Part shown: positions 25,077-34,095 of the stretch, piece after piece
Position numbering within the stretch: the first letter of the stretch is position 1
Layout of the letters: every line of letters begins with the position of its first letter
Translations under genes and position numbers: made by a program
The notes under the pieces: model-generated
The model's database searches: none
Told to the model about the DNA's origin: nothing
Seen by the model: the letters and a program-made list of their open reading frames with translations, nothing else
Source of the DNA: an uncultured Methanobrevibacter sp.
GTDB lineage: Archaea > Methanobacteriota > Methanobacteria > Methanobacteriales > Methanobacteriaceae
Length of the DNA stretch: 43,271 bases
Direction: 5' to 3'
Assembly (NCBI RefSeq): GCF_902771435.1
Contig: NZ_CACXXB010000018.1
Span: forward strand, 1-43,271

Positions 25077-25280
25077 GAATAAAAACTCCAATCTTTCCAA
25101 ATCTATATATTCATAAATATGAATTCCGTACTTAATTAAATTTATGGACTATCAATAATGACAAAATAACAACTTGAATATATGAAATTAAACTCCTAAA
25201 ATGCATTAATTTCTATAACAAAAGATAAATATAAATTTTAATAAATAATAATACGATATAATTTTTTTGGTGTTAAACAG

Positions 25281-26768
25281 ATGGCAGACTTTAAATATTC
25301 TATCATAACTGCAATTTTCAACAATGAAAAATATCTTGAAGAATCTATTGAATCTGTAATCAATCAGGACATTGGATTTAAGGATAATGTTCAGCTGATT
25401 CTTGTAGATGATGGAAGCACAGACAAATCCCCGGATATCGCCAGGAGTTATGAAGAAAAGTATCCTGACAACATACTGGCCCTAACCAAAGAAAACGGAG
25501 GAGTTGCAAGCGCACGTAATCTGGGTCTGAAGCATGTTCGTGGAAAATATGTAAACTTTTTTGACAGCGATGACAAGCTCTCCCCAAATACATTAAGCGT
25601 CATTGACGGTTTTTTAACACAGCACCCCGATGTTAATGTTGTTTCAATGCCATTGAAATTCTTCGACAAGCGTGAAGGAGACCATTACCTCAACTACAAG
25701 TTTGAAGAAGAAGGAATCATTGACTTGGATGAAAAATTTGACTATCCCCAAATGAGTATGGCCTCATCATTTGTAGACATCGATGCGATTAAGGATTATA
25801 AATTCAACACCCATCTAGTCAACGGATCAGATTCCCAGCTATTGAATAGGGTTCTGATAGATGAAAACAGATATGGCGTTGTCAATAAAACCCATTACAA
25901 TTACAGAAAACGCCAGGAAGAATCATCCATTATGGATACTGCCAAATTTTCCAAGAGATTCTTCACACAGAAAATGCAGCTGTACTATAAACTTCTCATT
26001 GACGAGTGCATTGAAAAGAAAGGCGAAGTAACCCCCTACATTCAATATCTGGTTCTTTTGGACATGGGCGGAATCATCAAAACTCCTGAACTTGATAATG
26101 TTTTCGATACTGCAGAAGAGGTTGATGAGTTCTGGCAATGCCTGGATGACATATTAGTCCATATTGATGAAAACATCATCCTAAACCACAGATACTACAA
26201 TCATGACGAGAAAATGTTTATCATTTACTTGAAAAACAGGGATTTCCACTCAGAGACAAATCCCAAAAAGAACAAGGCATGGCTTAAATCCAATGACAGG
26301 GCAATAAACAGACTGCACAAGCACAACATTCATATTGACTACATTAAAACAGAAAGGAATAATCTGGTGGTTGACGGATTTTTCTCAAGCAATTCCAGAT
26401 ACGAATCCATCAGCATAAAAGCCGTTACAGATTCCAAAAAGACCTTTGTCGGACAACGTGTTGAAAGCAAATATGAGGACAGAGGCATTAAAAGCTATCT
26501 GGGCATAGACTGGAAATTCAAGTATAATTTCACTATTAAAATTCCATTAAGCAGTGATGATTTTAGTTTCAGGCTGTCTGTTGAATTTAGTGAAGACGAC
26601 AAGTTCATCGAGATGTTTTCGGATGTTGACTTTAAAAGCCACTCAAACATTACCCTGGAAAATCCAAGCATCATGTATAAATCACACCATATCTCCTTTA
26701 AGGGCAATGAATTCCATGTAGTGAAATGTTCCCTTAAAGACAGACTGAAATCAAGGTTTTCAGGTTAA
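25281..26768 (+). CDS. family 2 glycosyltransferase with C-terminal extension
   Basis: A 495-aa cytoplasmic or peripheral glycosyltransferase. The GT-A domain starts YSIITAIFNNEKYLEESIES, with LVDDGSTD, ENGGVASARNLGL and FFDSDD (DXD metal and sugar-nucleotide site). The C-terminal half (about 340-495) is not a standard GT domain; its mixed beta pattern (e.g. YESISIKAVTD, FSFRLSVEF) resembles accessory parts of teichoic-acid-type transferases. A role in surface glycan assembly is likely. TTTTGGTGTTAAACAG precedes the ATG. The gene diverges from the UDP-sugar dehydrogenase, and the two promoters share a 180-bp AT-rich region. Confidence 0.86.
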   Translation: MADFKYSIITAIFNNEKYLEESIESVINQDIGFKDNVQLILVDDGSTDKSPDIARSYEEKYPDNILALTKENGGVASARNLGLKHVRGKYVNFFDSDDKLSPNTLSVIDGFLTQHPDVNVVSMPLKFFDKREGDHYLNYKFEEEGIIDLDEKFDYPQMSMASSFVDIDAIKDYKFNTHLVNGSDSQLLNRVLIDENRYGVVNKTHYNYRKRQEESSIMDTAKFSKRFFTQKMQLYYKLLIDECIEKKGEVTPYIQYLVLLDMGGIIKTPELDNVFDTAEEVDEFWQCLDDILVHIDENIILNHRYYNHDEKMFIIYLKNRDFHSETNPKKNKAWLKSNDRAINRLHKHNIHIDYIKTERNNLVVDGFFSSNSRYESISIKAVTDSKKTFVGQRVESKYEDRGIKSYLGIDWKFKYNFTIKIPLSSDDFSFRLSVEFSEDDKFIEMFSDVDFKSHSNITLENPSIMYKSHHISFKGNEFHVVKCSLKDRLKSRFSG

Positions 26769-26938
26769 TTCTTTCCCGTTTTCATATGAGCGGTTCGCCA
26801 ATATTATCACATTACCTGAATATAATACAATCTATTTCTACAAAAGTATTATATAATACACAAATTATATTTAAACATGATAATTGTAAAGATATTCTAA
26901 TTTTGAATTGAATATTTTCAAGAATATATGGTAATAGC

Positions 26939-28327
26939 ATGCAGGAAAGAACTTTAGATACGAAAACCAGAAATTTGATACTTGTGCTTTTTTTAATAGG
27001 AGTGTTCATGGGCTCCCTGGATACAGGAATAATAGGCCCCGTGCTGCCGTCAATCGAACAGACATTTAATCTGACAAGCAGGGAATCAAGCTGGATATTT
27101 ACCCTATTTGTAATTGCGTTCATGATCGGATCACCTGTAATGGCCAAATTTTCAGACTTTTACGGCAGAAAAAAGATTTTTATTATGGATGTGGTTTTAT
27201 TCGGAATAGGATCATGCCTTATTGCATTTTCAGCAAATATCTCCCTGATATTTCTTGGAAGGATTGTTCAGGGCTTCGGCTGTGGAGGAATATTTCCGGT
27301 AGGAGGAGCATTCATTGGAGATGCATTTCCTATTGAAGAGCGTGGAAAGGCACTGGGTATTCTTGGAAGCGTATTTGGAATTTCAGCTATTGGCGGGCCA
27401 TTGGTTGGTGCGGCATTAATTCCATATGGCTGGAACTGGTGTTTTACAATCAATATACCTATAAGCATTTTCATAATCCTGTTTGCATTCTACATTCTTC
27501 CTGATTTTGAAAACAAAAGAAAGATGAAAATTGATTATCCTGGAATCATAATATTGAGTCTGCTTGCAATATTGCTGGCATACGGTCTCAATCAGATTGA
27601 TTCAAGCAATTTCATTAAAAGCCTCATGTCCGTCAATGTAGCTCCCTTCCTGATAATGTTCATCATTTTAATTCCTATATTTTATAAAATAGAAAAAAGG
27701 GCAGAAGAGTCCATCGTACCCATACATATGCTTAAAAACACAGAAATCAGCATTGCATGTGTTGAAACATTATGCTACGGAATAATCTATTCATCAGCAA
27801 TATTCATTCCATCTTTAGTAATCCTTTCAATGGGTTTGAATGACAAGTATGCAAGCCTGATGCTTATTCCAATTTTGGGAGCCAATGCAGTTGCAGCACC
27901 AGTACTTGGTAAAATTCTCGATTCCGTCGGTTCACGTAAGATTATGGCTGCAGGAACATTGATACTGACAGTCGGCCTGATTGCCATTGCAATATTTCCG
28001 AACAATTTCATATTGTTCATTATTGCCGGATGTATGGTCGGTGTAGGTCTTGTAACAATCATAGGTGCTCCTTTAAGATATATTGTATTATGTGAAGCAA
28101 AACCTAATGAAAGGGGAGCCGGGCAGGCCATTGTAAATATGCTGTCAAGTGCAGGTCAGCTTATTGGCGGAGCTCTCATCGGAGGAATTATTGCATCATT
28201 TATCGGAATTATGGGTTATAAGGTCAGCCTGTTTTTAGCTGCGCTTGTTGCATTTGTAGCTTTCTTGTTTACCCTCAAACTGAAAAGCCGTGACGAACAG
28301 ATCGAAACCATGAAATCAAATCTATAA
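26939..28327 (+). CDS. MFS multidrug exporter, DHA2-like, 14 segments
   Basis: A 462-aa major-facilitator protein. GSLDTGIIGPVLPSIEQTFN at the first helix and SDFYGRKKIF at loop 2-3 are the DHA2 signatures. LGILGSVFGISAIGGPLVGA is motif C of antiporters. The length and number of hydrophobic stretches fit 14 helices. It probably exports drugs or toxic metabolites by proton antiport. It is a distant paralogue of the tandem pair at 40308-43103. The ribosome-binding site is weak, and no regulator gene is adjacent. Confidence 0.9.
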   Translation: MQERTLDTKTRNLILVLFLIGVFMGSLDTGIIGPVLPSIEQTFNLTSRESSWIFTLFVIAFMIGSPVMAKFSDFYGRKKIFIMDVVLFGIGSCLIAFSANISLIFLGRIVQGFGCGGIFPVGGAFIGDAFPIEERGKALGILGSVFGISAIGGPLVGAALIPYGWNWCFTINIPISIFIILFAFYILPDFENKRKMKIDYPGIIILSLLAILLAYGLNQIDSSNFIKSLMSVNVAPFLIMFIILIPIFYKIEKRAEESIVPIHMLKNTEISIACVETLCYGIIYSSAIFIPSLVILSMGLNDKYASLMLIPILGANAVAAPVLGKILDSVGSRKIMAAGTLILTVGLIAIAIFPNNFILFIIAGCMVGVGLVTIIGAPLRYIVLCEAKPNERGAGQAIVNMLSSAGQLIGGALIGGIIASFIGIMGYKVSLFLAALVAFVAFLFTLKLKSRDEQIETMKSNL

Positions 28328-28510
28328 TATTATTGACATTGCCGGCATAATCAGTGAAAAAAAGTTAAAGTGAACTGTCTGATATACATTACCAAATCAA
28401 ATAGAAATTGAAAAAGGGCATCGTTAATGTTAATGTAAAAGTCGATTAAAATAATGCATTGCAATGCGAAGACATTGATTTAAATTGACCCTAAAATTAA
28501 TTAAATTAAA

Positions 28511-28536
28511 TAAAAAAAGAGTGGTATTTGTACCAC
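28511..28536 (-). terminator. terminator of PdxY-like gene
   Basis: On the minus strand GTGGTA-caaa-TACCAC (28536-28521) is followed by TCTTTTTTTATTT, a standard hairpin plus T-run, 15 bp after the stop codon. Confidence 0.75.
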
Positions 28537-28551
28537 ATTAAGAGGTACAAA

Positions 28552-29397
28552 CTAGATTGAGTCAAGCAGGTCGTATAACTCGGGAATTGCCTGTTCGAAT
28601 TTGACTCCATACCAGTGATTTTCATCACCGATTGTCTTTTCAATTGCCTTTTTGGTAAATTCACCGGCAACCTTTGCAGCTGCTGTAGGTGTTTTGCCAA
28701 CCATAATTGATCCGACAAAAGCTGAAGCGAATACATCTCCGGTTCCGTGAGATACATAATTTATTCTTTCGTTATATACGATTTCACAGATATTTTCCTG
28801 TTTGTCCAAAACAATCATTCCAAGCTTGTTTTCCTTGTGTGTATCGCCTTTCAGGATTACATATCTTTTGGTAAAATCGGAAAGTTCCCTTGCCATTTCG
28901 AGCATTTCCTCTTTTGTGAATTCCTCTTTCCAAGGTTTGTGTAATATATAGCAGGCTTCTGTTGTGTTTGGAAGTATATAATCGCCCAATTTGCAAAGTT
29001 CTCCCATTTTATCTGCAAATTCCTGGTCAAATCCATTGTAGAATTCACCATGATCTGCCATAGCAGGGTCGACAAACACAAGCCCTTCAGGTTTTAATCT
29101 TGAATCTATAATATCCTTAATATAATCCAATTGCTCTATTGAAGCTATAAATCCAGTATATATTGCATCAAAATCTATTCCTTCTCTTTCCCAGTGTTTT
29201 CTGATTTCAGGAAGGTCCTCTGTTAAGTCCCTAACAGTAAAATCAGTGAACCCGGAAGTATGAGTTGAGAGAACTGCTGAAGGAAGAATTGCAGTTTCTA
29301 TTCCAAATGCTGAAACCACAGGCAGTGCAACTGTTATGGAACACTGACCGAAGCATGATATATCCTGAATTGTTAATATTTTTGTTGCATCATTCAT
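28552..29397 (-). CDS. pdxY: pyridoxal/pyridoxamine kinase-like (PdxY family)
   Basis: A 281-aa ribokinase-fold kinase. LTIQDISCFGQCSITVALPV, then STHTSGF, matches the PdxY/PdxK branch, where SxxxxGxxG-type and HT residues bind the vitamer. VDPAMADHGEFY follows, then the catalytic-Asp anion hole SHGTGDVFASAF. It should phosphorylate pyridoxal, pyridoxamine or pyridoxine for salvage. A hydroxymethylpyrimidine kinase reading is possible, but the length and motifs favour pyridoxal kinase. AGGTAGAAAAAA precedes the ATG. It is a single gene with its own terminator. Confidence 0.87.
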   Translation of the reverse strand: MNDATKILTIQDISCFGQCSITVALPVVSAFGIETAILPSAVLSTHTSGFTDFTVRDLTEDLPEIRKHWEREGIDFDAIYTGFIASIEQLDYIKDIIDSRLKPEGLVFVDPAMADHGEFYNGFDQEFADKMGELCKLGDYILPNTTEACYILHKPWKEEFTKEEMLEMARELSDFTKRYVILKGDTHKENKLGMIVLDKQENICEIVYNERINYVSHGTGDVFASAFVGSIMVGKTPTAAAKVAGEFTKKAIEKTIGDENHWYGVKFEQAIPELYDLLDSI

Positions 29398-29594
29398 TTT
29401 TTTCTACCTAAACTTATTTATTTTATCAGATAAAGAACCGCATTAATAGTCTATCAAATGTATTATATAAAACTTTGTAGAACAAAAATGTATATTATTA
29501 TCAAATATGTTACATTTTCATCCAATTATTCATTATTTAATATGAAATTTTTAACTTGAACCCATCCAATAGAAACACCATCAGCCAATGGCCT

Positions 29595-30692
29595 TTAGTC
29601 AACTCTATTGAGTATTCTTGCCACATCCTCCTCATGTTCAAACAAAACGCATCCTCCTTCATGGTCATCCATCAGGATTCCTTCATCCCTCAGTGATTTG
29701 AAGAGGTTTGAATCCAACGCTTCAAGAAGGGAAGTGTCCTTTACATTGACATCAGAGAAAGGTGAAGCCGGGCACGGTTCGGCACCGCCATGTGAGTTGA
29801 TATGGAAAAATCCTCTTCCCGCTGCCAGACATCCTCCAGAGGTCTTTTCATCACCCGGAAATGACATGAACAGCATGTCATCATATTCACTGCGCAGACG
29901 GTCGATTTCACTGAATAACATATCCCTTTCCCTGTCAGTTGGCGCCATGTCGGCTGTCTGTTTGTTGAGAGGAACATATTCAATGAAAAACACCACCTTA
30001 CAGCCTAAATCATGCAGTTTGTTTATGTATTCATCTGAAACCAGTAGAGACATATTTCCTTTTGTGAAGGTTAGTGAAGCTCCAAAGATAATATTCTTTT
30101 TCTTCATTATCTCCATTGAATTTACCAACTGCCGGTAAACTCCCTTGCCACGTCTTGAATCCGTAATTTCCTCATCACCTTCAATGGAAAAGATCGGTAC
30201 CAGATTTCTGTTTTCATCAAATAATTTCACATATTCATCATTCAGCATAGTTCCATTTGTAAATAGGGGGAATAAAATTTCGCTGAATTCACTTGCCTTG
30301 GCTATGACATCATCCCTAATCATCGGCTCTCCTCCTGCAAGAACAATGAAACTTATTCCAATGTCCTTTGCCTGTGTGAAAATGTTTTCCCATTCATCTG
30401 CCGAAAGCTGGTTTGAGGGGATTTCATCACTGCATGAGTTATTTGCCCGTGAATAGCAGCCTGTGCAATGCAGATTACAGCTGCTTGTAATGCTTGCTAT
30501 TAAAAATACAGGAATGTTTTGGCCGTTTTTTTCATATCTTTTCCTGATTTCGGTTGCTTTTTTGGCATTTTTTGAGAATTTAAGGAGAAATAAACTTTCC
30601 TTTGGATTTTTAAATGTGGCTTTCAGCGCATCCTTTATGATCAATTCCACACCATTTGCAAGATATTCCTGAATATTGAATGTGTCATCCAT
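29595..30692 (-). CDS. radical SAM/SPASM-like enzyme in TetR operon
   Basis: A 365-aa protein. C72, C76 and C79 in SSCNLHCTGCYSRA form the radical SAM [4Fe-4S] site, and LAGGEP follows. The C-terminus carries a cysteine pair (GGCLAAGRGF ... GGAEPCPASPF, about 288-312) and a late Cys (GGCVLFEH), a reduced SPASM-type auxiliary-cluster region. It also has an N-terminal helical extension (NPKESLFLLKFSKNAKKATE). The reaction is unknown. Such proteins modify peptides or haem-like cofactors, and no precursor peptide gene is visible next to it. The ATG directly follows the tetR stop (TAAATG), with GGTGAG overlapping the end of tetR, so expression is coupled to the regulator. Confidence 0.85.
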   Translation of the reverse strand: MDDTFNIQEYLANGVELIIKDALKATFKNPKESLFLLKFSKNAKKATEIRKRYEKNGQNIPVFLIASITSSCNLHCTGCYSRANNSCSDEIPSNQLSADEWENIFTQAKDIGISFIVLAGGEPMIRDDVIAKASEFSEILFPLFTNGTMLNDEYVKLFDENRNLVPIFSIEGDEEITDSRRGKGVYRQLVNSMEIMKKKNIIFGASLTFTKGNMSLLVSDEYINKLHDLGCKVVFFIEYVPLNKQTADMAPTDRERDMLFSEIDRLRSEYDDMLFMSFPGDEKTSGGCLAAGRGFFHINSHGGAEPCPASPFSDVNVKDTSLLEALDSNLFKSLRDEGILMDDHEGGCVLFEHEEDVARILNRVD

Positions 30693-31319
30693 TTATCTCA
30701 CCTTTACGCAATCGAGCAGAAATTTTGCATGCTCTTCGGCTTCATTAAAGAAATTGTCCAGATAGCTTTTTGGAATATCGTCATATTTTGCACACATTTC
30801 CAAAAGCAGGTATATCGGAAAGCTGTAATATTCCTTGGCCAGCAGTTTTGGATTGCAGTCAGGACGTATTATTCCATTTTCCTTTAAAATAGTGAAAAAG
30901 CCATTCCAGAAAAGCAATGGTTTAACAAGTATTTCATTTTGGAAAAACGCCCTAATGTATTCGTTATAATTCATTTGAATAAATATCAGTTTCCAGATTT
31001 TCAGGTTTCTCTCTTCTGAAAACATGCCCTTTATGGCTTCAGAACCCATGTGATAGAACATCTCAGGATTTTCAAGCAATATATTATTGTCTGATTCCAA
31101 TAGCAGCTCTTCACTATTCAATAATTCGTCATATTCAAAAAGGTCTTGAAAATACTCAAATATGTCCATCAGTATCGCTTCTTTTGATGGATAATGGCTA
31201 TATATTGAACTTTTTTTAATTCCAACCTCTTCTGCAATTTCTCTTAGTGAAACTGAATCATATCCTTTCCTTGAAAACAAATCCAGAGATACATCAAAAA
31301 TTTTTTCTTTGGTGCTCAT
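30693..31319 (-). CDS. TetR/AcrR family regulator, autoregulated
   Basis: A 208-aa regulator. Residues 1-50 (EKIFDVSLDLFSRKGYDSVS, then LREIAEEVGIKKSSIYSHY) are a canonical TetR helix-turn-helix. The remaining helices form the ligand and dimer domain, with no known effector signature. It is the first gene of a two-gene operon with the radical SAM enzyme. An inverted repeat (31326-31343) lies between the TATA box (31360-31371) and the ATG, the position expected for self-repression. The ligand could be a compound acted on by the radical SAM enzyme, but that is speculation. Confidence 0.92.
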   Translation of the reverse strand: MSTKEKIFDVSLDLFSRKGYDSVSLREIAEEVGIKKSSIYSHYPSKEAILMDIFEYFQDLFEYDELLNSEELLLESDNNILLENPEMFYHMGSEAIKGMFSEERNLKIWKLIFIQMNYNEYIRAFFQNEILVKPLLFWNGFFTILKENGIIRPDCNPKLLAKEYYSFPIYLLLEMCAKYDDIPKSYLDNFFNEAEEHAKFLLDCVKVR

Positions 31320-31325
31320 AATCCA

Positions 31326-31343
31326 ACCTACCGTTCGTTAGGT
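31326..31343 (-). promoter_or_regulatory. TetR-type operator over the tetR start site
   Basis: ACCTACCGTTCGTTAGGT is an imperfect palindrome (CCTA...TAGG arms with a CGTTCG core, typical of TetR-family sites). It is 7 bp upstream of the ATG and about 30 bp downstream of TATA (plus strand GATATATAAACG, 31360-31371), so bound protein would cover the transcription start. Confidence 0.65.
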
Positions 31344-31493
31344 ATATTATTCAATTCATGATATATAAACGTGCCTATTCAGACAGGTTAGAAATCTCTA
31401 GTTTGTCAATTAGAAAATATGAACAAGGAATATATAAATAGTAATCTAAACAAAAATATAATCAATATAAAGTTATCTTAATGGAGGACTAAT

Positions 31494-31715
31494 ATGGATT
31501 CAGACAATTTAATTAAAGCAGCATGTTCATTTCTTGTACCCGGCCTTGGACAGATGATTAAAGGAGATTTTGGAAGAGGTTTGAAATTTTTAATAGGTTT
31601 TATTGTCATATGGTTTGCACTCCTGTTTACACAAATACCATTTTTACAAACCGTAGTCGGAATTATATTAAGAATTTTTTCAGCATATGATGCATATAAC
31701 CTTAATGAGAATTAA
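31494..31715 (+). CDS. TM2-like small membrane protein, 73 aa (paralogue of 7578-7787)
   Basis: A 73-aa protein with SFLVPGLGQMIKGDFGRGLK followed by two hydrophobic segments and SAYDAYNLNEN. It shares the PGLGQxxxGDxxxG pattern and the AYDAY end with the protein at 7578-7787, so the genome holds at least two diverged copies. Function is unknown. AATGGAGGACTAAT gives a strong ribosome-binding site, and AATATATAAATAG near 31430 is a TATA candidate. It is divergent from the tetR operon and convergent with the methyltransferase gene. Confidence 0.78.
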   Translation: MDSDNLIKAACSFLVPGLGQMIKGDFGRGLKFLIGFIVIWFALLFTQIPFLQTVVGIILRIFSAYDAYNLNEN

Positions 31716-31727
31716 TATGAAAAATTT

Positions 31728-32396
31728 CTATTTTTGAGCTATAACACACAGCCAAGTGATAATCTTTCCGGTAACACTGTCAGGACCCTCTTTTAAGATG
31801 CACAAAACATCACTAAAACCTGCTTGGCGCAAATATTCCTCCAATTCATCGCCAGAATATATATTCATATCCAACAATTCAATGAGTTCCCTTTGACGTT
31901 CATCATCCTTTTTCGGAACTGCCTCATTGCATATAAAGAAAATGCCGTCATCATCCAAAACCCTACTGACCTCTTTTAAGTCGTCTGCAATATCGGGCCA
32001 GAAATAGATGGTTTCAAAAGCAGTGACAATATCAAAACTATTATCTTCATATGGCAAGTCACTTACTGACCCCTGGAGGATTTCACATCTCCCTTCATCA
32101 ATAGCTTTTTGATTCAGCTGAACAGATCTTTTGACTGCAAGGGCAGAATAATCAAGGCCGCAAACTTTAGCGCAGCTCATTTTGAGAAATCTTTCAACAT
32201 TGACACCGCCGCCGCAACCAATATCAAGAATGAAATCATCTTCAGTGACATTCAGGTGGCTCACACCCCATTTTGCAAGGTTTTCATGGTTTTTCGCCAT
32301 CCAATCCAGAAGTTCATCACCCAGTTCACCCTGAGGATTTCTTGCATTTTTAAACAATTCCGGCTCTTCAATCAATTCAAACTGTTTATCCTCCAT
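31728..32396 (-). CDS. class I SAM-dependent methyltransferase
   Basis: A 222-aa Rossmann methyltransferase of the Methyltransf_11 type. FILDIGCGGGVNVERFLKM is motif I, CGLDYSALAV the acidic end of strand 2, LQGSVSDLPYEDNSFDIVTA motifs II-III, and EVSRVLDDDGIFFICNE the post-III strand. The substrate is unknown; methyltransferases of this subtype act on small molecules, quinones or sterols in other organisms. The ATG at 32396 (MEDKQFEL) has GGTGA five bases before it and is preferred to the ATG at 32414. It is divergent from the GNAT gene. Confidence 0.88.
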   Translation of the reverse strand: MEDKQFELIEEPELFKNARNPQGELGDELLDWMAKNHENLAKWGVSHLNVTEDDFILDIGCGGGVNVERFLKMSCAKVCGLDYSALAVKRSVQLNQKAIDEGRCEILQGSVSDLPYEDNSFDIVTAFETIYFWPDIADDLKEVSRVLDDDGIFFICNEAVPKKDDERQRELIELLDMNIYSGDELEEYLRQAGFSDVLCILKEGPDSVTGKIITWLCVIAQK

Positions 32397-32527
32397 TTTT
32401 TCACCATTGCCCATTAAACAAGTCTTTTTCCTTTTAAATCATATTTACAATAGATATTTCTGTTAAAGCAAATATTTAATAATATAGCTAAAAAAATATA
32501 ACTGTAAATATCTCCGGAGAATACATA

Positions 32528-33016
32528 ATGCATGTAAGAAAAGCAAAGCCAAAAGATTTGGATGACATCATGAAAATATATTCAATGGCTCAGGATTTCA
32601 TGATAGAGTCCGGAAATCCCAATCAGTGGGGCCGTTCCTATCCATCAAAAGAACTAATCATAGATGATATTGAAAATGAAATTTGTCATGTAATATGTAA
32701 AGACAATAAACCCCATGGAGTTTTTGCACTGTTCAGCGGTGATGAACCAACATACCAGTACATAGAAGACGGCAAATGGCTTAACGAATGTCCTTATGTT
32801 ACCGTGCATAGGATTGCAAGTGACGGGAAGTGTCATGGAATATTCAAATGCGCAATAGCATACTGCAAAAGTATTTCAGACAACATCAGGATAGACACAC
32901 ACAAAAGCAACACGGTTATGCAAAGGCAGATTGAAAAGAACGGCTTTGAAAAATGCGGAACAGTATATGTCAGAGACGGTTCGCCAAGAATAGCTTACCA
33001 ATGGTCGAAACAATGA
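32528..33016 (+). CDS. GNAT family N-acetyltransferase
   Basis: A 162-aa acetyltransferase. MHVRKAKPKDLDDIMKIYSM is the usual GNAT start. VHRIASDGKCHGIFKCAIAY replaces the acetyl-CoA binding RxxGxG/A with DGKCHG, a tolerated variant. NTVMQRQIEKNGFEKCGTVY is the conserved C-terminal fold. The NQWGRSYPSKELIIDDIEN stretch is typical of a clade in Firmicutes and methanogens with unknown substrates. The palindromic TCTCCGGAGA contains the ribosome-binding site. It diverges from the methyltransferase gene. Confidence 0.87.
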   Translation: MHVRKAKPKDLDDIMKIYSMAQDFMIESGNPNQWGRSYPSKELIIDDIENEICHVICKDNKPHGVFALFSGDEPTYQYIEDGKWLNECPYVTVHRIASDGKCHGIFKCAIAYCKSISDNIRIDTHKSNTVMQRQIEKNGFEKCGTVYVRDGSPRIAYQWSKQ

Positions 33017-33110
33017 ACTGAATTTAGAAAAAATTTCTATTTGCAATCTTGGAATATAAAAAAATATTTTATAAAAGACGAACATAAATAACAATGTTAG
33101 ATTTTTTGGA

Positions 33111-34079
33111 TTGAATGTTATGAATGTGGAAAATTTAGTTGGGAATACCCCAATGATTAAAATCGATTATGAGTATGAAGGAAAGCAAGGCAGCATATAT
33201 ACCAAACTTGAATATTACAATTATTCAGGAAGTATTAAAGATAGGATAGCCCTATATATTCTCCTAAAGGAAAAAGAAAACGGCAATTTGGCTGACGGCC
33301 AGTCCATTGTGGAAGTTACAAGCGGAAACACAGGCATTGCCTTCAGCGCTTTTGGAGCTCTTTTAGGCCATGAGGTCCATATATTCATGCCGGACTGGGT
33401 ATCCCTTGAGAGAAGAAAAATCCTTCAGATGTACGGAGCGCACGTTCATCTCGTATCCAAGGAAGAAGGAGGATTCAAAGGTGCTTTAAAACTTGCAGAA
33501 GAATTTGCACTCAAAACCAATGCATTCAGACCACTCCAATTTGACAATCCATTAAACGTTGAAGCACAATATAAAACAACCGGCCAGGAAATCATAGATG
33601 CAGTTCCTGACGTAAACGCATTTGTATCCGGAATCGGTACCGGAGGAACATTGATGGGAATCGGAAAAAGATTAAAAGACAACAATCCTGATTCCAAAAT
33701 ATTTGCACTTGAACCATCAACATTATCAATCCTTAAAATGGGCATGGAAGAGGGAAGCCATATGATTGAAGGTATCGGAGATGACTTTATTCCGGGAATC
33801 GTTGATAAGGATCTGATTGATGACATTGTCTTGATTCATGACTGTGATGCAATAAACATGTCAAAAAGAATAGCTAAGGAATTCGGTTTGGGAATTGGCA
33901 TTTCCAGTGGAGCAAACTTCCTTGCGGCTGTTTTAATGGACAATGACGATTTGACTATAGCTACTGTATTTGCAGATGACAACAAAAAATACATTACAAC
34001 AAAACTGTCCGAAGAAATAGATGATGACCCTAAACTGATTTCAAACAAAATAAATCTACTTGGATTTGAAGTAATTTAA
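33111..34079 (+). CDS. PLP-dependent cysteine synthase / O-acetylserine sulfhydrylase-like
   Basis: A 322-aa fold-type II PLP enzyme. K43 in GSIKDR is the cofactor lysine, TSGNTGIA (70-77) the substrate loop, and GIGTGGTLMGIG the phosphate-binding loop. The sequence matches CysK/CysM and cystathionine-beta-synthase-like proteins. Cysteine or homocysteine-related synthesis is expected. The acceptor (O-acetylserine or O-phosphoserine) is not decidable by eye, although methanogens often use the phosphoserine route. The start is either 33111 or the in-frame ATG at 33120; GGATTG before the first is weak. A TATA-like TTTTATAAAAG lies near 33068. It is convergent with the DUF89 gene. Confidence 0.88.
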   Translation: MNVMNVENLVGNTPMIKIDYEYEGKQGSIYTKLEYYNYSGSIKDRIALYILLKEKENGNLADGQSIVEVTSGNTGIAFSAFGALLGHEVHIFMPDWVSLERRKILQMYGAHVHLVSKEEGGFKGALKLAEEFALKTNAFRPLQFDNPLNVEAQYKTTGQEIIDAVPDVNAFVSGIGTGGTLMGIGKRLKDNNPDSKIFALEPSTLSILKMGMEEGSHMIEGIGDDFIPGIVDKDLIDDIVLIHDCDAINMSKRIAKEFGLGIGISSGANFLAAVLMDNDDLTIATVFADDNKKYITTKLSEEIDDDPKLISNKINLLGFEVI

Positions 34080-34095
34080 TTATTTGAATCCATAC

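Noticed and set aside
28456..28467. 12-bp palindrome GCATTGCAATGC as an operator
   Set aside because: It lies between two convergent gene ends, with no promoter nearby; size is compatible with chance.
28506..28757. Open frame antisense to the PdxY-like gene region
   Set aside because: Overlaps a clear kinase gene in another frame, has no ribosome-binding site and no coherent domain.
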